Shown: positions 11,549-23,073 of the stretch, one piece after another
Layout: each line of letters begins with the position of its first letter
How positions within the stretch are numbered: the first letter of the stretch is position 1
Source: Aurifilum marmelostoma
Taxonomy: Eukaryota > Ascomycota > Sordariomycetes > Diaporthales > Cryphonectriaceae
DNA length: 64,000 nt
Direction of reading: 5' to 3'
Assembly (NCBI GenBank): GCA_027559495.1
Contig: JAMXSV010000015.1
Location: 62,001-126,000, forward strand
Position numbers and translations under genes: made by a program
Notes under the pieces: model-generated
Seen by the model: the letters and a program-made list of their open reading frames with translations, nothing else
Told to the model about the DNA's origin: nothing
The model's database searches: none

Positions 11549-12697
11549 TCAAGGCAGTTCCAATGCCTCTATGGTATGCCGAATTTTGCGCCGAAGCCCT
11601 CGACCAGGGCCGTCATCCACATCCACAGAGAGTTCAGCGGCTTGAAAAAGCATACTCGTCCCGATCTCAGCGGGAGGTCCGTGTATCCGGTAGGCTACAG
11701 AGTCAGCCCGCTCAATAGCTTGTTTGGGCGCTGGTTTCTGCATCGATGGCTGATGATTGCCCCCTGCAACCCTGCCTTGATGCTCGGGTTTTCTTCCGAT
11801 CCATCTCCACAAGACAAACCCTGCAAAGCCTAGCAATAACACGCCCATTACCGCTCCAATGACAATTCCGACTGTACTACTCGAAAACGAGCTGTTGTTA
11901 CCGTGAGGGTCAATTCGAGAATTTGGTGTAGAAGCATTCTGTGCTTGTGAGGTTGGGGCGGCCATTGTTTTTGAGGTCGAAGCGTCAAGCGCAGCAGATG
12001 AGGTGGCGTCAGCTATGGCGGGAGTTGGAGTAATGGTGCTGGTGCCGCTGAACCCAACGATATTCAATCCGTTAATCGGAACACCGTACACCGTTAGTGC
12101 TTCACTTTGTATTGTAGATGAATAAGGTCCCCATGTCCAACTCGACATGCTCGAAACTGTATAAAGGCCTTCCCAGTTCAACGTGTCGCCAGCTGTGACA
12201 GTGGATGTGCATTGTGTTGGCAAGATCTCCGTGCGTAGATCATCAATCTCGTGGTCAAAACCATAGCCTGAAGGGCAGCAAAATGTCTGTGTGGTTCTGG
12301 CATTGATGGTGGAGGTCAGGGCACCGTAATACGCGGCTGGACAGACAAAGCGTGGTCCAAGAATCGTTGTCGACACCGAATTCTTAGTTTGAAACCACCA
12401 TGACGTTGCTTGCGGTGGCCAACACGTTGAGAAGCCCTTATTGATATTGTCTACATACGCGGGGTCCCCTAATAAGTTGAGAGGTTCAGTAAACAGTAAT
12501 CCAGGCGGATGAACGAGAGATACTATGTACAAATCATGGACAGGCTCAAGTTTACACTTACAGGCAAAGAAACTCAAGTCGATGGGTCGGTAAATAGCAG
12601 ATGCGCAGTCTTTGCCCGCTGAGGTCCAGGCCGTTGATAGTGGAAGGTAAGATGTGGTTGTTCCACTCGCGATAGTGATAGAGACTGTTGCTGCCAT
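11549..12697 (-). CDS. Single-TM Ser/Thr-rich fungal membrane protein, function unknown
   Basis: I do not recognise a named family. The ATG at 12697 opens a 382-codon frame. A likely 93-nt intron at 12561-12469 (gtaagt...ttattag) is in frame and stop-free, so the spliced product is 351 aa. The ectodomain has scattered Cys ('CWPPQATSWW', 'FVCPAAYYG', 'FCCPSGYGFD', 'LPTQCTSTV'), followed by a Thr/Ser/Ala-rich stalk. One strong TM helix follows, 'STVGIVIGAVMGVLLLGFAG'. A basic 'WRWIGRKPEHQGR' stop-transfer and a cytoplasmic tail of about 80 residues complete it. This is the layout of many Mid2/WSC-like fungal surface proteins, though no WSC domain is visible. There is no clear cleavable signal peptide at the N-terminus. 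Confidence 0.7.
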   Translation of the reverse strand: MAATVSITIASGTTTSYLPLSTAWTSAGKDCASAIYRPIDLSFFACKCKLEPVHDLYIVSLVHPPGLLFTEPLNLLGDPAYVDNINKGFSTCWPPQATSWWFQTKNSVSTTILGPRFVCPAAYYGALTSTINARTTQTFCCPSGYGFDHEIDDLRTEILPTQCTSTVTAGDTLNWEGLYTVSSMSSWTWGPYSSTIQSEALTVYGVPINGLNIVGFSGTSTITPTPAIADATSSAALDASTSKTMAAPTSQAQNASTPNSRIDPHGNNSSFSSSTVGIVIGAVMGVLLLGFAGFVLWRWIGRKPEHQGRVAGGNHQPSMQKPAPKQAIERADSVAYRIHGPPAEIGTSMLFQAAELSVDVDDGPGRGLRRKIRHTIEALELP

Positions 12698-13982
12698 TGC
12701 TTTAGAAGCGCGGAAACGTATGGTTAATTTACTATGAATGCTCTCAGTGTAGGGTTCTGTCCAAAGAAAAACGAGACAAGATCACTACGCTCACAGTTCA
12801 CGCTCCGATGGCCTTATAATTAGCAAATGGAACGAGGGTCACTTTTCAGAGCAATTGCAATCGCACATTGGTCAGTTGTCAGATGGTGTGAGTTGCTATG
12901 ATGCCTTGGCCTTATGGTCGCATGCAGAACGCAGCCCCCAATCTGACCTCAGAAGGTGGAAGGACGTAGAATGTGGCTGCAGATCGTTTCATGAGACCAA
13001 AAACAATCAACTCGTCTGACCACCACTCTCCCAAATCTGCTGGGTTGGCAGGATGTGCTTCATTGTCGTCAATTGAGCACCACGCCCAAGCCGTCACTAA
13101 CATGGGATGAACGCGAACAATTGATTACGGAGTGCTGCAGCAAAAGAAATACAATGATCAAGACACCTTTTCATTTCTGTCAAGGACCCGTGCCTCATTA
13201 AGTATGTATTTTCTGCATCATTCACTCGGTGGTCTGCCGTGCCACATCAACAATCGGGCAAAATCTCAGTTTGAATGCAATCTGGTTAGGGATTTGAAGG
13301 CTGCGTTGTGCGGTCAGCACTTGGCCCGTATACGGGGTTCAAAGCCTAACAGCCACACCAGCGACCAAACCTCGCTAAAGATGATTGAAAACGGGTTACG
13401 CTGGGTCGAAGCCTGGTGGAGGATCACGGACCGAGTGGGGACAGGATGGCCTTTGAGAACGTAAAGGGGGCCCGGGGGGGATTGGACCAGGCATTGCCCA
13501 CGCTTCAAATGGAGGCACCTATGAGTTTGTGATTATGCCCTCAAGATACAATGAGATAAGTATGCCGTGTCCCTGTCACGTGGGAGCCGAGAAAATCAAT
13601 CACACATCGGCGGAGAGACTAGAGAAAGGCAAAGCTCGCTTTGTCCCCGTACTGGACTCGGCATACCTGACTAACTGTCCATCTCGAGGTAAAACATACA
13701 TGATATCGGTGGTAAATATTTTCCCAGGTTTCCGGGTGTGGTAGAGACACATCATCAAAGTGAGCGGAAAGGGCAAAGAGAGCCCCGGGTGAAAATCGGA
13801 GGATAAGACTGACAATATATCTATTCTCTCATCCTCTACACAACTCTCAGCTAATCTTCTCAGACGTAGACAAGACAAAAAGGAATAGGAAAGGAAAGGA
13901 AAATCAAGGCCTCCCAAGACGCCCTACAGTCTCTAATTCATCCTTGCCAACTTTTGATATTGCCCAGACATCGAAGTGTTGC
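12698..13982. other. Intergenic between two minus-strand genes
   Basis: This 1.3 kb stretch holds the promoter of the single-TM gene and the 3' flank of the zinc-finger gene. A purine-rich run lies near 13873-13905. ORFs in it are short and lack family features. Confidence 0.45.
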
Positions 13983-14867
13983 TCAAGTTGTGCACTTTGA
14001 CACATGTCTCTTGAGGTTATCTTCACGAATCGTCGAGTACGTACACTCTTTGTTAGGGCAACGATGCGCGATGCTTTCAACGCCTTGGCCTAGCGCTGCG
14101 CACCGATGCTCCTCGTCCCACTTCGATCTAGCCAACAGGTGTCGCTGTAGGCTTTTCTTTTCCGCAGCTGCATAATTGCAAGAGATAGCGCTGCATCTGA
14201 AGGGCTTAGTGTGTTTGTTCATGTGGATTTTGAGTTTTGACTTCTCGGCAAAGCCCCTGTGGCAGTAGGGGCAGTTGAAGGGGGTCTCTGCGGAAGAGGT
14301 CCCAGAGGTTGTGATTGAGACTTGAGTCATATGAGGTGGTACTCTCAGGTCATTGGAAGCGGTATTGTCTCTTTTCTTGATCCGGACCTGGTCGCCGTCG
14401 ACTACGTCCAGCTGTCTGAATGGGGAGGGCCCAAAGTCGAAGAATTCTGTGGTAGGACGATCCAAGGCATCACCTTCTACTAAACTGCCTACAGGTAGGC
14501 CAGGGATGGTCCAATTTAATGACGTATCGGTCGCCAGATCTAGCAGGTCCAGAGACTTGGTCTGGTCGTCGAACTTGGAATCGAAGACGCTAAAGAGCGG
14601 ACAGTCGTAGTGTTGAGCCACGGGACTGGCTGTCATGATGCTTGTTTCTGGGCTCTCGAGCAACGACAAGGTCAACGAGCCTGGATCGGGCAGAGAGTTC
14701 GGAATTTTATCGGCGGAGTCGAAATGGCGCGAATGATCGCGAGGCTCGGAACCAACGTCTGTGAAAAACTCGTCGTTCGAACCATGTGATTCCAATTGAT
14801 GTAGAATAAGGTCGATCTCAGTGACATTAGCACCGAATTGTGTTATATCCTCCATAGCGAAATTCAT
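13983..14867 (-). CDS. C2H2 zinc-finger transcription factor
   Basis: This is an intronless 294-aa protein, presumably a nuclear DNA-binding regulator. The N-terminal 190 residues are acidic, Asp/Ser-rich and low in structure, as in activation regions. The C-terminus carries three fingers. Finger 1 is Cys199-x2-Cys202-x12-His215-x3-His219. Finger 2 is Cys225-x4-Cys230-x12-His243, with a longer path to the next His (His254). Finger 3 is Cys270-x4-Cys275-x12-His288-x3-Cys292, a C2HC variant at the extreme C-terminus. A basic 'RIKKRD' near 162-167 could be a nuclear signal. Target genes cannot be told from sequence. The ATG at 14867 is the first in the open frame; a second Met lies four codons later. 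Confidence 0.85.
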   Translation of the reverse strand: MNFAMEDITQFGANVTEIDLILHQLESHGSNDEFFTDVGSEPRDHSRHFDSADKIPNSLPDPGSLTLSLLESPETSIMTASPVAQHYDCPLFSVFDSKFDDQTKSLDLLDLATDTSLNWTIPGLPVGSLVEGDALDRPTTEFFDFGPSPFRQLDVVDGDQVRIKKRDNTASNDLRVPPHMTQVSITTSGTSSAETPFNCPYCHRGFAEKSKLKIHMNKHTKPFRCSAISCNYAAAEKKSLQRHLLARSKWDEEHRCAALGQGVESIAHRCPNKECTYSTIREDNLKRHVSKCTT

Positions 14868-15255
14868 TCTTCCTTCTATTGCGGACGGCCTCTTGAGAAT
14901 CGAGCTTCTTGGGGTAGTATGATGTCTATAAGGTGCTGTGTTTTGTTGGTCATGTGGGAGATGGGCGGTGGTTCAATATTTCCCATGCATATGTTGTGGT
15001 TATTGTCAATACTGTACTTTGTCTGCCTTGGCAGCCACATTTCAAGTCGTTACCCGGGTTTCTCCAGGAGGCGGAGGAGATCACCGGGCAACGCCTTGTT
15101 CGTGAGCGCTGCCAGGTGAACCATGGTGCTCATGAGTGTAGGCGTTGTGATGCGAACCCGACGAGGCGCTTTCCAGTTGTCGCCTTCCACGGATCCTGAG
15201 ATTGGTGTTCGGGATGAATAGATGGTCTGCATCTAATTTGTCAACCATCTTCAGC
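14868..15255. other. Intergenic, upstream of zinc-finger gene
   Basis: This 388 bp stretch must hold the zinc-finger gene's promoter and the 3' flank of the weak ORF beyond it. I see no defined motif. Confidence 0.4.
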
Positions 15256-15999
15256 TCAACTCAGAAGAAAGGCTTGGAAGAGAGAACACACCGTTGCCAA
15301 AACGAATTGAAGCCGGGATATGGCCCGCAAGAATGCCGAGACCGTATTAAGTCTTCGGCAATGGGACAGTGGCTCTATATGGGCCCATCGCAGATTCATG
15401 TTTTTGTTCAAGATGTGTGGGTACGAGCCATGGGCGACATCATGCAGATTGGACACTGTCTCCCTACTACTTGCTTGAGTAATCACAGCTTGAGTGCAAG
15501 TGTCGCTCGATGTGTACTCTTCGTAGCAGATTTGCGTGGTGGGGTCGAGTGGGAAGGTATCACACTGGCTGTCGCAGATGCGAGCGGATGCACGTTCAGA
15601 GCATTCTCCGTTGTTGTTGGCGAAAGCCGCCGCAGGTTCGGTAGTAACTAGTGTGGCTGTGGCTCGTGTGGAATTCGAGTTGTGAAGCGCTGGCTCTTCT
15701 TCACCACCTGCGAGAAGATGGCCTATCGGGACTGCCGCTGTGCTCGGGATGAGGAGGGATGCATTATCGTGACTCGTAACGTGGAGGTGGCCTAGGCGCA
15801 TATTTCTCTCCACTCCGTTGCTCGGAATTTCGTCTGCGATGAAGCAGACTCCTATGGTTGGCATACAGGTCTCCCAGTCGGGTAGTTCTTTCAGGACGCT
15901 AAACGTAAATGCGTCCTTAAATGGCGGGCATAGTAGGTGCATCAAGCAGGAGGCATGACGTCCGCCCGGCTCTGGTTGGAGGGCGTACGGACTGGCCAT
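15256..15999 (-). CDS. Hypothetical protein, weak gene call
   Basis: A 247-aa frame opens with an ATG at 15999 in an excellent initiation context (gccaccATGg). The product has no recognised domain. It contains many Cys and Ser/Thr/Ala residues, for example 'CSERASARICDSQC' followed by 'PLDPTTQICYEEYTSSDTC' around residues 130-165. It ends in a hydrophobic stretch rich in Leu/Phe/Ala ('LQFVLATVCSLFQAFLLS'). The Cys-rich block hints at a secreted or surface protein, but no N-terminal signal peptide is clear. An unrecognised intron could replace the apparent C-terminus. It may be a real lineage-specific gene, a fragment, or chance. Confidence 0.35.
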   Translation of the reverse strand: MASPYALQPEPGGRHASCLMHLLCPPFKDAFTFSVLKELPDWETCMPTIGVCFIADEIPSNGVERNMRLGHLHVTSHDNASLLIPSTAAVPIGHLLAGGEEEPALHNSNSTRATATLVTTEPAAAFANNNGECSERASARICDSQCDTFPLDPTTQICYEEYTSSDTCTQAVITQASSRETVSNLHDVAHGSYPHILNKNMNLRWAHIEPLSHCRRLNTVSAFLRAISRLQFVLATVCSLFQAFLLS

Positions 16000-18900
16000 G
16001 GTGGCTCTCACAATTGCTTTCGTGCTGACTTGAAATTGGGAAAGATGTTATGTGCCAGAGTTGTCGCATTCAGGAATCAACTCGAAGCAAAATAGAAGGA
16101 CAACATGAGAAGTTTTATCAATTGCTTCCAGGGCCTTGAAAGAGTCATACCGAGCTCGTGTTGTACTGAGTGGGGCTGGCGCAGCGAATCAGCTTATACC
16201 AATGCTCTTGGAACGTTGGTGGCAGTGCAGGATGATGCAGTGAGGCCAAAGATGAGGCGGGGCTGATTGGCAGAGTCGTCTTTCAGTAATTCTGGGCGCC
16301 CTTACAGGAAAGGCAGAGCAACCGGTTTCATACTCCCGCCCTAAAATCCGAACGCCGTGATTTGAGGGGGTCGAGTCTCATGGGAGTCTTGGGTTACTCT
16401 GCAGAACCCCAAAATTTGGTAATTATTCACAGCCCTCTCGAGACAGCGCTATCCACACATATCGTGCAAAGTGACGCCCTATGCTGCAGAAACTGGGGAT
16501 TTATATCCATTTCACGACTCCAGGCTCGTGTGCTGACCACACTGAGTCATCTCCAATCTTAAATGGACCAATCCGGATGTTGATTTCTGTTTGGCATCGC
16601 CTGCCTGCCAATAAGCCTGCCCTGTTGTGTAAGGTGCTCATGCGATCAAAAACTTGAAGGCGGGGAAGAAAGAACGCAAGTTTGAAGCGTACATAGTATT
16701 AATATACAATTATGGCAAATTCCACAGCTGAAAATTATTTCTCTGGTTCCATCATGATTACCAGGATCTTTCACGCTCATATCAAAAATTGACAACCCGT
16801 ACATTAAGAGTCTAATATTGTGTCAGTGGACCTGCGGCCAGCTGAGCAGTTAATACCTACACATCAGGAGCAAGGACTCCCTATTTCTCTGACGAGATTT
16901 ATTTACTTTAACTCTGCTGCAGCGTTCTGACTCGTCTTGAGACACTCAATTTTGACCATTTTATGGGCCTAGATTCCCACGTTCATTGCACGCGCCGTCT
17001 ATAATTTGAAATGTAATTAGTGATCATTGAGTGGTAATAATGATGTGTTAATCTGTTACTCCTTTAGGGGCTGGCCTGAAAGCAGAGAACTATCCTTCTT
17101 GATATCGCCTGTTTTGTCGTCCGCAGTTTGCCCTATTTTGTACCTTATTTTTTTTAAAGAAAAAAAAAACCGATCATTCGATATTGTCTTCCTGGCCGAT
17201 GATCTAGGAAGTACTTCCCTTAAAGAAGGAAGTGTGATTAGAAGCTGTCTTTCGCTCCGCTTCGACCGTATCAGGATGTGCGTTTGCTGTCCTGCCCGGA
17301 TTCACAAACTTGTTACTGATCGAGGCATCGTTCGTGGACGGCTGGGCTGCTTTCAAGGGCGGCCCTTTCGCGTCTATCGTGAGAGGTCAGAGTGGAAGTA
17401 GCGAAAACAACTGATGGTCTGTTCGGATGGAGACCCATAGTAATTGAGACGAGATCATGTGGGACGCGACGCACCTCCTACTGAATTTCGGGTCTTATCC
17501 ACGGCCTCCTCGAACTTCTGCTTGGCTGTCTCCAGGGGCATTTTCACCGATTTTTAAAATGGCCTATAGTAACGTCGGGGTGGGGATGTCGGCGAATACA
17601 AATTGCGTGGCTGTAGTATGAAATATAGTCTGGAATACTATATGGTAGCCAATAAAAATTCTGGTCAAGTAGCATCCCAAAGCACCTTTATAATAGTACA
17701 GGTTCGAAGGACCCAGATGCCTATCATCTCAATGACGTAAAGCAAATCATGTTGCGGAAACAGTTGCTTCAGCATAGCGCAGGGTGTCTATGATGGCACG
17801 ATCGTTCCCAATTGCGGCTAATCAGCTTCTGCAGCGATGATCCCGCTCTGCAGAGCATGATCTCATCACCGATTCTATGCCTATAGCCCCTACGAACAGC
17901 TCACCAGAGCAAGCGTTTGTAATTTTTATCGAGCAGACGATGAAACACGGCGGAGGAAAATGTAGAGGAAAATGCTGTAGACTAGAGCCAAGAGCACCCT
18001 GGGGCACTTAATCTTTGCTGAAGCCAGGCACCTGAGGGCTAGATTGTCTTTCTACAAGCCGCACCGTAAGCTGCTGATATTATTCTGAAACTGCAACTCC
18101 GCCAAGATAGGCATTGAGGACTGTTGTGTCGCCACTTTCATCCCGTAAGTCAGGTCTTCAAATGCAATGACAGCCCGAGATACGCAGAACACCTGCGATG
18201 GGAGCCACGGCCATGGAGCGATGATGCGATGTCCTGAAGTGCTCCTCGACCAGGTGCTCGCAGTGACTTCTACTCACGTACTGTGTATACCCGCCCATCA
18301 TCTTATTCACATCGATAATATATATACTATAGCTACGCCCATTCTTGTACTATACACCCCGAATGCCTCGAGTCAAGCCCCCGGACCCCTTGTCTGCCAC
18401 GTGCCCCCATTCAGCAGCACACTTGGGCCCTAGCGACGGACATGTATCTGGTCTAGATTCATCCTACCAATGATGCTGCTATCTGCTGGAAGACGACCTG
18501 ACTGCGTGTTGTCAGAATTGGTATGCGACTACGGATCAGTTCCTTGGCCATTCCTCTTTCTGCATGCCGTGTCTACCACCAGCAAAGTCATATCTCATCA
18601 TGTGCAATAAGCAGTACACTTGGTCGTATCACATTCGACGAGCGGTTAAGTATGGGCCGATCCAGTCAGCTCTGCTTCGGTCCTAATCTAGTAGCAATAT
18701 ACGAGCAGCCTTCGGGGTTGTACAATTGCTGTTGAACTTCCAAATCCGGCCATAACCGAAAGGTGCGAAAGGTTCAGCGTCCAGGCAATTGAGATGCACA
18801 AACATGGAGATGAGACTATTTAAAAATCCGGCCGTGGCACGCGTAGCGACATGCCTTACACCGTGGGCTGACCTGCCCTTTTGGGACCACCAGCCCGAGA

Positions 18901-19280
18901 GATGGGTCCTGCAGAACCAGGCAAAGCAAGCCATTTCTGGGGGCCCGGCCCGCGGTCAAAGAGGGGGTTGCATCTGCAAGCAGGAACCACTCAAGCCAAA
19001 GGAGAGCCACCATTCAGAGGCGGGAAGTGATCCGCGTGGTATTCTGGGGCCCCCGAAATGAGTGATGGGCAATCTCAATCCACTGCCGACAATGCTTGAT
19101 GCATATATGCCGCTCGGCGTTCGGCAGGGCATTGGAAAGATTTAAAAGGCTGTGGGCCCATCGTGAGGGAAGGGGAAAAGAAAGAAAGAGAAAGAAAAAA
19201 ACAATTAAGAGGGTCATGTCGGGATGCTGTTGACCTAGACCAGGACAGCAGCAATCTGCAATCAGTCGCTTTTGCCCATC
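16000..19280. other. Gene-poor region, 3.3 kb
   Basis: No coding frame of convincing length or composition is seen. Sequence is more A/T-rich in 16.6-18.4 kb, with an A/T homopolymer junction near 17140-17170. Candidate short ORFs (for example 17027-17401) lack domain features. A purine-rich run at 19163-19205 lies just upstream of the sphingomyelinase-like gene and is probably in its promoter or leader. I found no transposase motif or terminal repeats by eye. Confidence 0.5.
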
Positions 19281-21263
19281 ATGAGGCCTTCCCTCTTTTT
19301 AGGGGCCGTCCTGTCGGTGGTGCTCCCTTCCCTCACCGCAGCCCTCACCATCAACGATGCCCTGAGCAGGTCCGTCTCTGCATATGCACACATCAATAAG
19401 CGTGATGACATAGTGACGGAGATACTGGACGAGATTGAAGACCTGGCCGAGTGCTCGGCTTGCCAGGCGTTGTTGGTCGTGCTCCAGGCACTAGCACATC
19501 TCGGCAATGACGCCTTCACCGACACGATTGTGGCCATTTGCATCGCCTTGCAGATCGAGGATGACGATGTTTGTGCAGGAGCCATTGGCCTCGAGGGGCC
19601 CATCCTGGCGCACGACCTGCGCAACATGGACATCCCGAGCAAGACGTCGGAGCTATTCTGCCTGACTATTTTCGGCCTATGCCAGTGGCCCGCGGTGGAC
19701 ACTTCGTACAGCGTCTCCATGTCCGCAAAACCAGCCAACGCCTCAAGGCCCGAGCCTAGCGGCGAGACACCCATCCAGATCGTGCACATCAGCGACATCC
19801 ATGTGGACCGCAACTACACGACAGGCTCTAGCTACAACTGCACCAAGAACATCTGCTGCCGACCCTACGACGCCGATGATGCTGTGGGCGTCACAGACTA
19901 TCCTGCCGGTCCTTATGGCAATGTCGAGTGTGACAGTCCTGTTTCTCTCGAGGAGAGCCTGTACGCAGCCATCGTGGACCTGGTGCCCAACCGCACCTTT
20001 ACTATTTTCACTGGTGATGTGATCGAGGGCGATGTGTGGGAGACGACCGACGACGAGGTCACAGGCGGTCTGAACGATGCCTATGGGCGCATGGTGGGCA
20101 TTGGGCAGACATATGCTGTCATTGGCAACCATGACAGCTGCCCTGTGGACTCGTTCCCTCCGGCTGCGGTCGACACAACCTATGCGGCTGAGACCCAGAT
20201 CTTTTACGACACGCTCTCGTCCGACATCGAGTCGTGGGTTGGCAGCACCGCCTCTGCAGAGGTATCGTCCAACTACGGCAGCTACTCGGTTGTGGATAGC
20301 ACCACGGGCCTGCGGGTTATCAGCATGAACACGAATTTCTGGTACAAATCCAACTATTGGATGTACGAGGAGACGATGGAGTCCGACCCCTCGGGCATGC
20401 TCTCCTGGCTGGCCTCCGAGCTCGAGGCCGCAGAGACGGCTGGCGAGCGCGTGTGGATCTTGGGCCACATGCCCCTGGGCTCCTCTGACACGTTTCACGA
20501 CCAGTCCTACTATTTTGACACCATCATCCAGAGGTTTTCGGGCACCATATCTGCCGTTTTCTACGGCCACACCCACAAGGACGAGTGGGAGATCGCCTAC
20601 AGCGACTACTCCAACCCGACCGCGGAAACCGCCACCATGATGTCGTATATTGCGCCCGCCCTGACCCCTACCTCGGGCAATCCGACCTTCCGTGTCTACG
20701 ATGTCGACCCTGTGACCTTTGGCATTCTAGACTCCACCACCTACTACGCCAACATCTCCTCGCCGACGTACCAGACGGACGGCCCGACCTGGGAGAAGCT
20801 GTACAGCGTCAAGGAGACATACGGTGCCGCTCTGGGCGTGACCGACCCCGCGGCCGAGCTGACACCCGGCTTCTGGCACAACGTCACAACCCTATTTGAG
20901 TCCGACGACGCCATCTTCCAGCAATACTACGCCCGCAAGACGAGGGACTACAGCACGGCCACCTGCACAGGCGACTGCAAAACTGCCGAGATCTGCCAGC
21001 TGAGGGCAGCCCAGGCTCAGTACAACTGCGTTACCGTGACGCCCGGCATCAATCTGAAGCGTAAGAGGGATGATAATACGATCGACGGTTCAGTGCAGGA
21101 CGGACATGATGACCACGCCTGCGAGTCGTCTGCCGTGCCCCCGGTTCTGTCGTCTATTTATTCCGATGCAGGGCTGGATGCCTTCAAGAACGCGCTGGTA
21201 GAGGTGGCTGGGCTTGGATTTATGAACACGACCGTGTCGAGCAATTTCACCGTTTCTGACTGA
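19281..21263 (+). CDS. Secreted acid sphingomyelinase-like phosphodiesterase
   Basis: This is an intronless 660-aa secreted metallophosphoesterase of the acid sphingomyelinase family (hydrolyses phosphodiesters such as sphingomyelin, outside the cell or in the vacuole). The ATG at 19281 is followed by a clear signal peptide (about 1-20, 'MRPSLFLGAVLSVVLP'). A saposin-B-like Cys-rich helical domain follows (about 42-137: 'CSACQALL', 'DDVC', 'LFCLTIFGLC'). The calcineurin-like domain shows the metal ligands in order: Asp172/His174 (SDIH), Gly245-Asp246 (TGDV), Asn283-His284 (GNHD), His396 (LGHMP) and His430/His432 (YGHTH). Paired Cys around 187-219 and near the C-terminus match the family. Many N-glycosylation sequons fit secretion. 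Substrate could be another phosphodiester. Confidence 0.92.
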   Translation: MRPSLFLGAVLSVVLPSLTAALTINDALSRSVSAYAHINKRDDIVTEILDEIEDLAECSACQALLVVLQALAHLGNDAFTDTIVAICIALQIEDDDVCAGAIGLEGPILAHDLRNMDIPSKTSELFCLTIFGLCQWPAVDTSYSVSMSAKPANASRPEPSGETPIQIVHISDIHVDRNYTTGSSYNCTKNICCRPYDADDAVGVTDYPAGPYGNVECDSPVSLEESLYAAIVDLVPNRTFTIFTGDVIEGDVWETTDDEVTGGLNDAYGRMVGIGQTYAVIGNHDSCPVDSFPPAAVDTTYAAETQIFYDTLSSDIESWVGSTASAEVSSNYGSYSVVDSTTGLRVISMNTNFWYKSNYWMYEETMESDPSGMLSWLASELEAAETAGERVWILGHMPLGSSDTFHDQSYYFDTIIQRFSGTISAVFYGHTHKDEWEIAYSDYSNPTAETATMMSYIAPALTPTSGNPTFRVYDVDPVTFGILDSTTYYANISSPTYQTDGPTWEKLYSVKETYGAALGVTDPAAELTPGFWHNVTTLFESDDAIFQQYYARKTRDYSTATCTGDCKTAEICQLRAAQAQYNCVTVTPGINLKRKRDDNTIDGSVQDGHDDHACESSAVPPVLSSIYSDAGLDAFKNALVEVAGLGFMNTTVSSNFTVSD

Positions 21264-21938
21264 ACGAAACTATGTTAGGATGGTGGCTATGTGTGGATGT
21301 ACATACTCAACTATTCCCGCTGTAGTAGTAATAATGTTGAGATGACCTGAACTTGAAAATAACCTTTACTTTTAGGTATGATGAATGGCATCTCGTTTAC
21401 GTATTTCCCCGTCAGTCGTGAAAGGTTGACTTGTCTCTGCAACATCATTCGGTTGCATCTGCCCCGAACATTTTGCCCTAGGCTCCGAACTTCCCTCCGC
21501 AAAATGTCACCATTTCGCTCTCACGGATTCAACAGCGCCGCACATTGCGGGGACTCTCAGCTGACCCTTCTCTCGTTAATGCAGGTCCGCCTGAACTTTA
21601 TGATCAGACTTCGATGGCTTCCGCTTCTCCGGAGGCGGTGACGATATTACTGGTAGCAATGATTAGTCCAAAGCAACAATAACTGAATTGAAAAGGTTGT
21701 TTGACACACACTCTCTGGTGGAACCGATCGGCCGTTGTTTCAACGTTTCAACGAAAGTCTTGCTCTTGTCTTCTATCAGTGACGGAGGAATAACGTACAG
21801 CCGCTATGGAGCATCCTATCATTATATATATCTATCCATGGGCCTCGCCGATTTGGGACCTGTAGCATGCACTGAAATGCATATACTTCCATTAAGCCTA
21901 TCATACTCCAACTACTTGTCGCGAAACATCCTGTAACT
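21264..21938. other. Intergenic, promoter of GDSL esterase gene
   Basis: This 675 bp stretch follows the sphingomyelinase-like gene and precedes the esterase start. A TATA-like 'tatatata' segment at 21823-21830 lies about 110 bp before the ATG. Nothing else is evident. Confidence 0.45.
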
Positions 21939-22992
21939 ATGGGTCTCCTTCCCTTTGCTATCTTTTCCTTATTGTCTATTCTTGTTGGGGGGCACCTACT
22001 CGCCGCAGCAGCCCCAGCCACGCACAACACCCATACCACAACCAAGCCACCTGCGTTCTACCTTGCAGGCGACTCTATGACAGCTGTGCAGAGCGCCAAC
22101 GGCGGAGGCTGGGGCGTCGGCTTCCTCTCCTTCCTCAAGAGTCCAGCCACAGGGATCGACTACGGAGTGGATGGGACCACGACGGTGTCATTCGTAACGG
22201 ATGGAGCCTGGGCTAAAGTGATTAATTCGGTCAAAACGTCCAAAGCTGATTATGACACTTATGTTACTATCATGGTGAGGCCATGTGCACAAGACCGCGC
22301 GCAAATGGAGAGCGAGATAGCTGGAGAGCGAGGCAAATGGTCAATAAGATACAGAAACTAATACTAAGAAACCCACACAGTTCGGGGCCAATGATCAAAA
22401 GACAGCGGCCAACGAGACGTTACTTCAGTACCAAGAGAACCTTCAGAATCTTGCCCAAGAAGCCAAAGATGCTGGAGCAACGCCTGTATAGATTATCTTA
22501 TCACCAAAAGTCCAAGGTTGATGCTCTACTAAACACCGTCAACAGATCCTCGTCACCCCCCTCAGCCGCCGGGACTTCACCTCCGAGGCCGACCTGACCC
22601 AGAATCTCATCGACCAGCGGACCTACACCATCTATGCCGCTCAGAACACCTCAACCTGGTGGATCGACCTGAACCAGGCCAGCACCGAGTACCTGCTAGC
22701 CATCGGTAACGCCTCCGCCCAGACGTACGACTTGTCATGCACCGACAAGACCCACTTGAATGCATGGGGAAGTGTGGTCTTTGGGCGGATGGTCGCAGAT
22801 CTGATCCTGGGCCATGCGCCAGAGGTGGGCGCGGAGAACGGAGCGCGTGTTCGGACTACTACACTGCCTGCTACGTATCGCGCAGGAGCCCTGGGAGAAG
22901 ATCTGGCGGAATGGTTTATTCCGAACGCGACCCTCAGTGAGGATATCTGGAGTGGGATTTTTGCGCAAGGTGGATCATGTCCATTGGAATGA
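21939..22992 (+). CDS. Secreted GDSL/SGNH-type esterase (rhamnogalacturonan-acetylesterase-like)
   Basis: This is a 295-aa predicted extracellular ester hydrolase. Exons are 21939-22274, 22381-22485 and 22546-22992, with introns gtgagg...acacag and gtatag...caacag, all in phase 0. A signal peptide covers about 1-25. SGNH blocks are visible. Block I is 'YLAGDSMTA' with nucleophile Ser46. Block III is 'FGAND' with Asn116. Block V is 'DKTHLNAWG' with Asp214 and His217. The resemblance is to CE12-type pectin/rhamnogalacturonan deacetylases, but a lipase-like substrate is not excluded. The first Gly-containing block is not obvious by eye. The stop is only 81 bp from the convergent S9 peptidase gene. 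Confidence 0.87.
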
Positions 22993-23073
22993 CTGACAGC
23001 CACTTAACCTATGGTTATAGTAGCTGGGAGTATTTGAGGAGAAGGACACATGATTATGATTGACATGAAGGGC

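Noticed and set aside
19743..20576. 277-codon minus-strand ORF
   Set aside because: It is a shadow of the sphingomyelinase-like CDS in GC-rich sequence.
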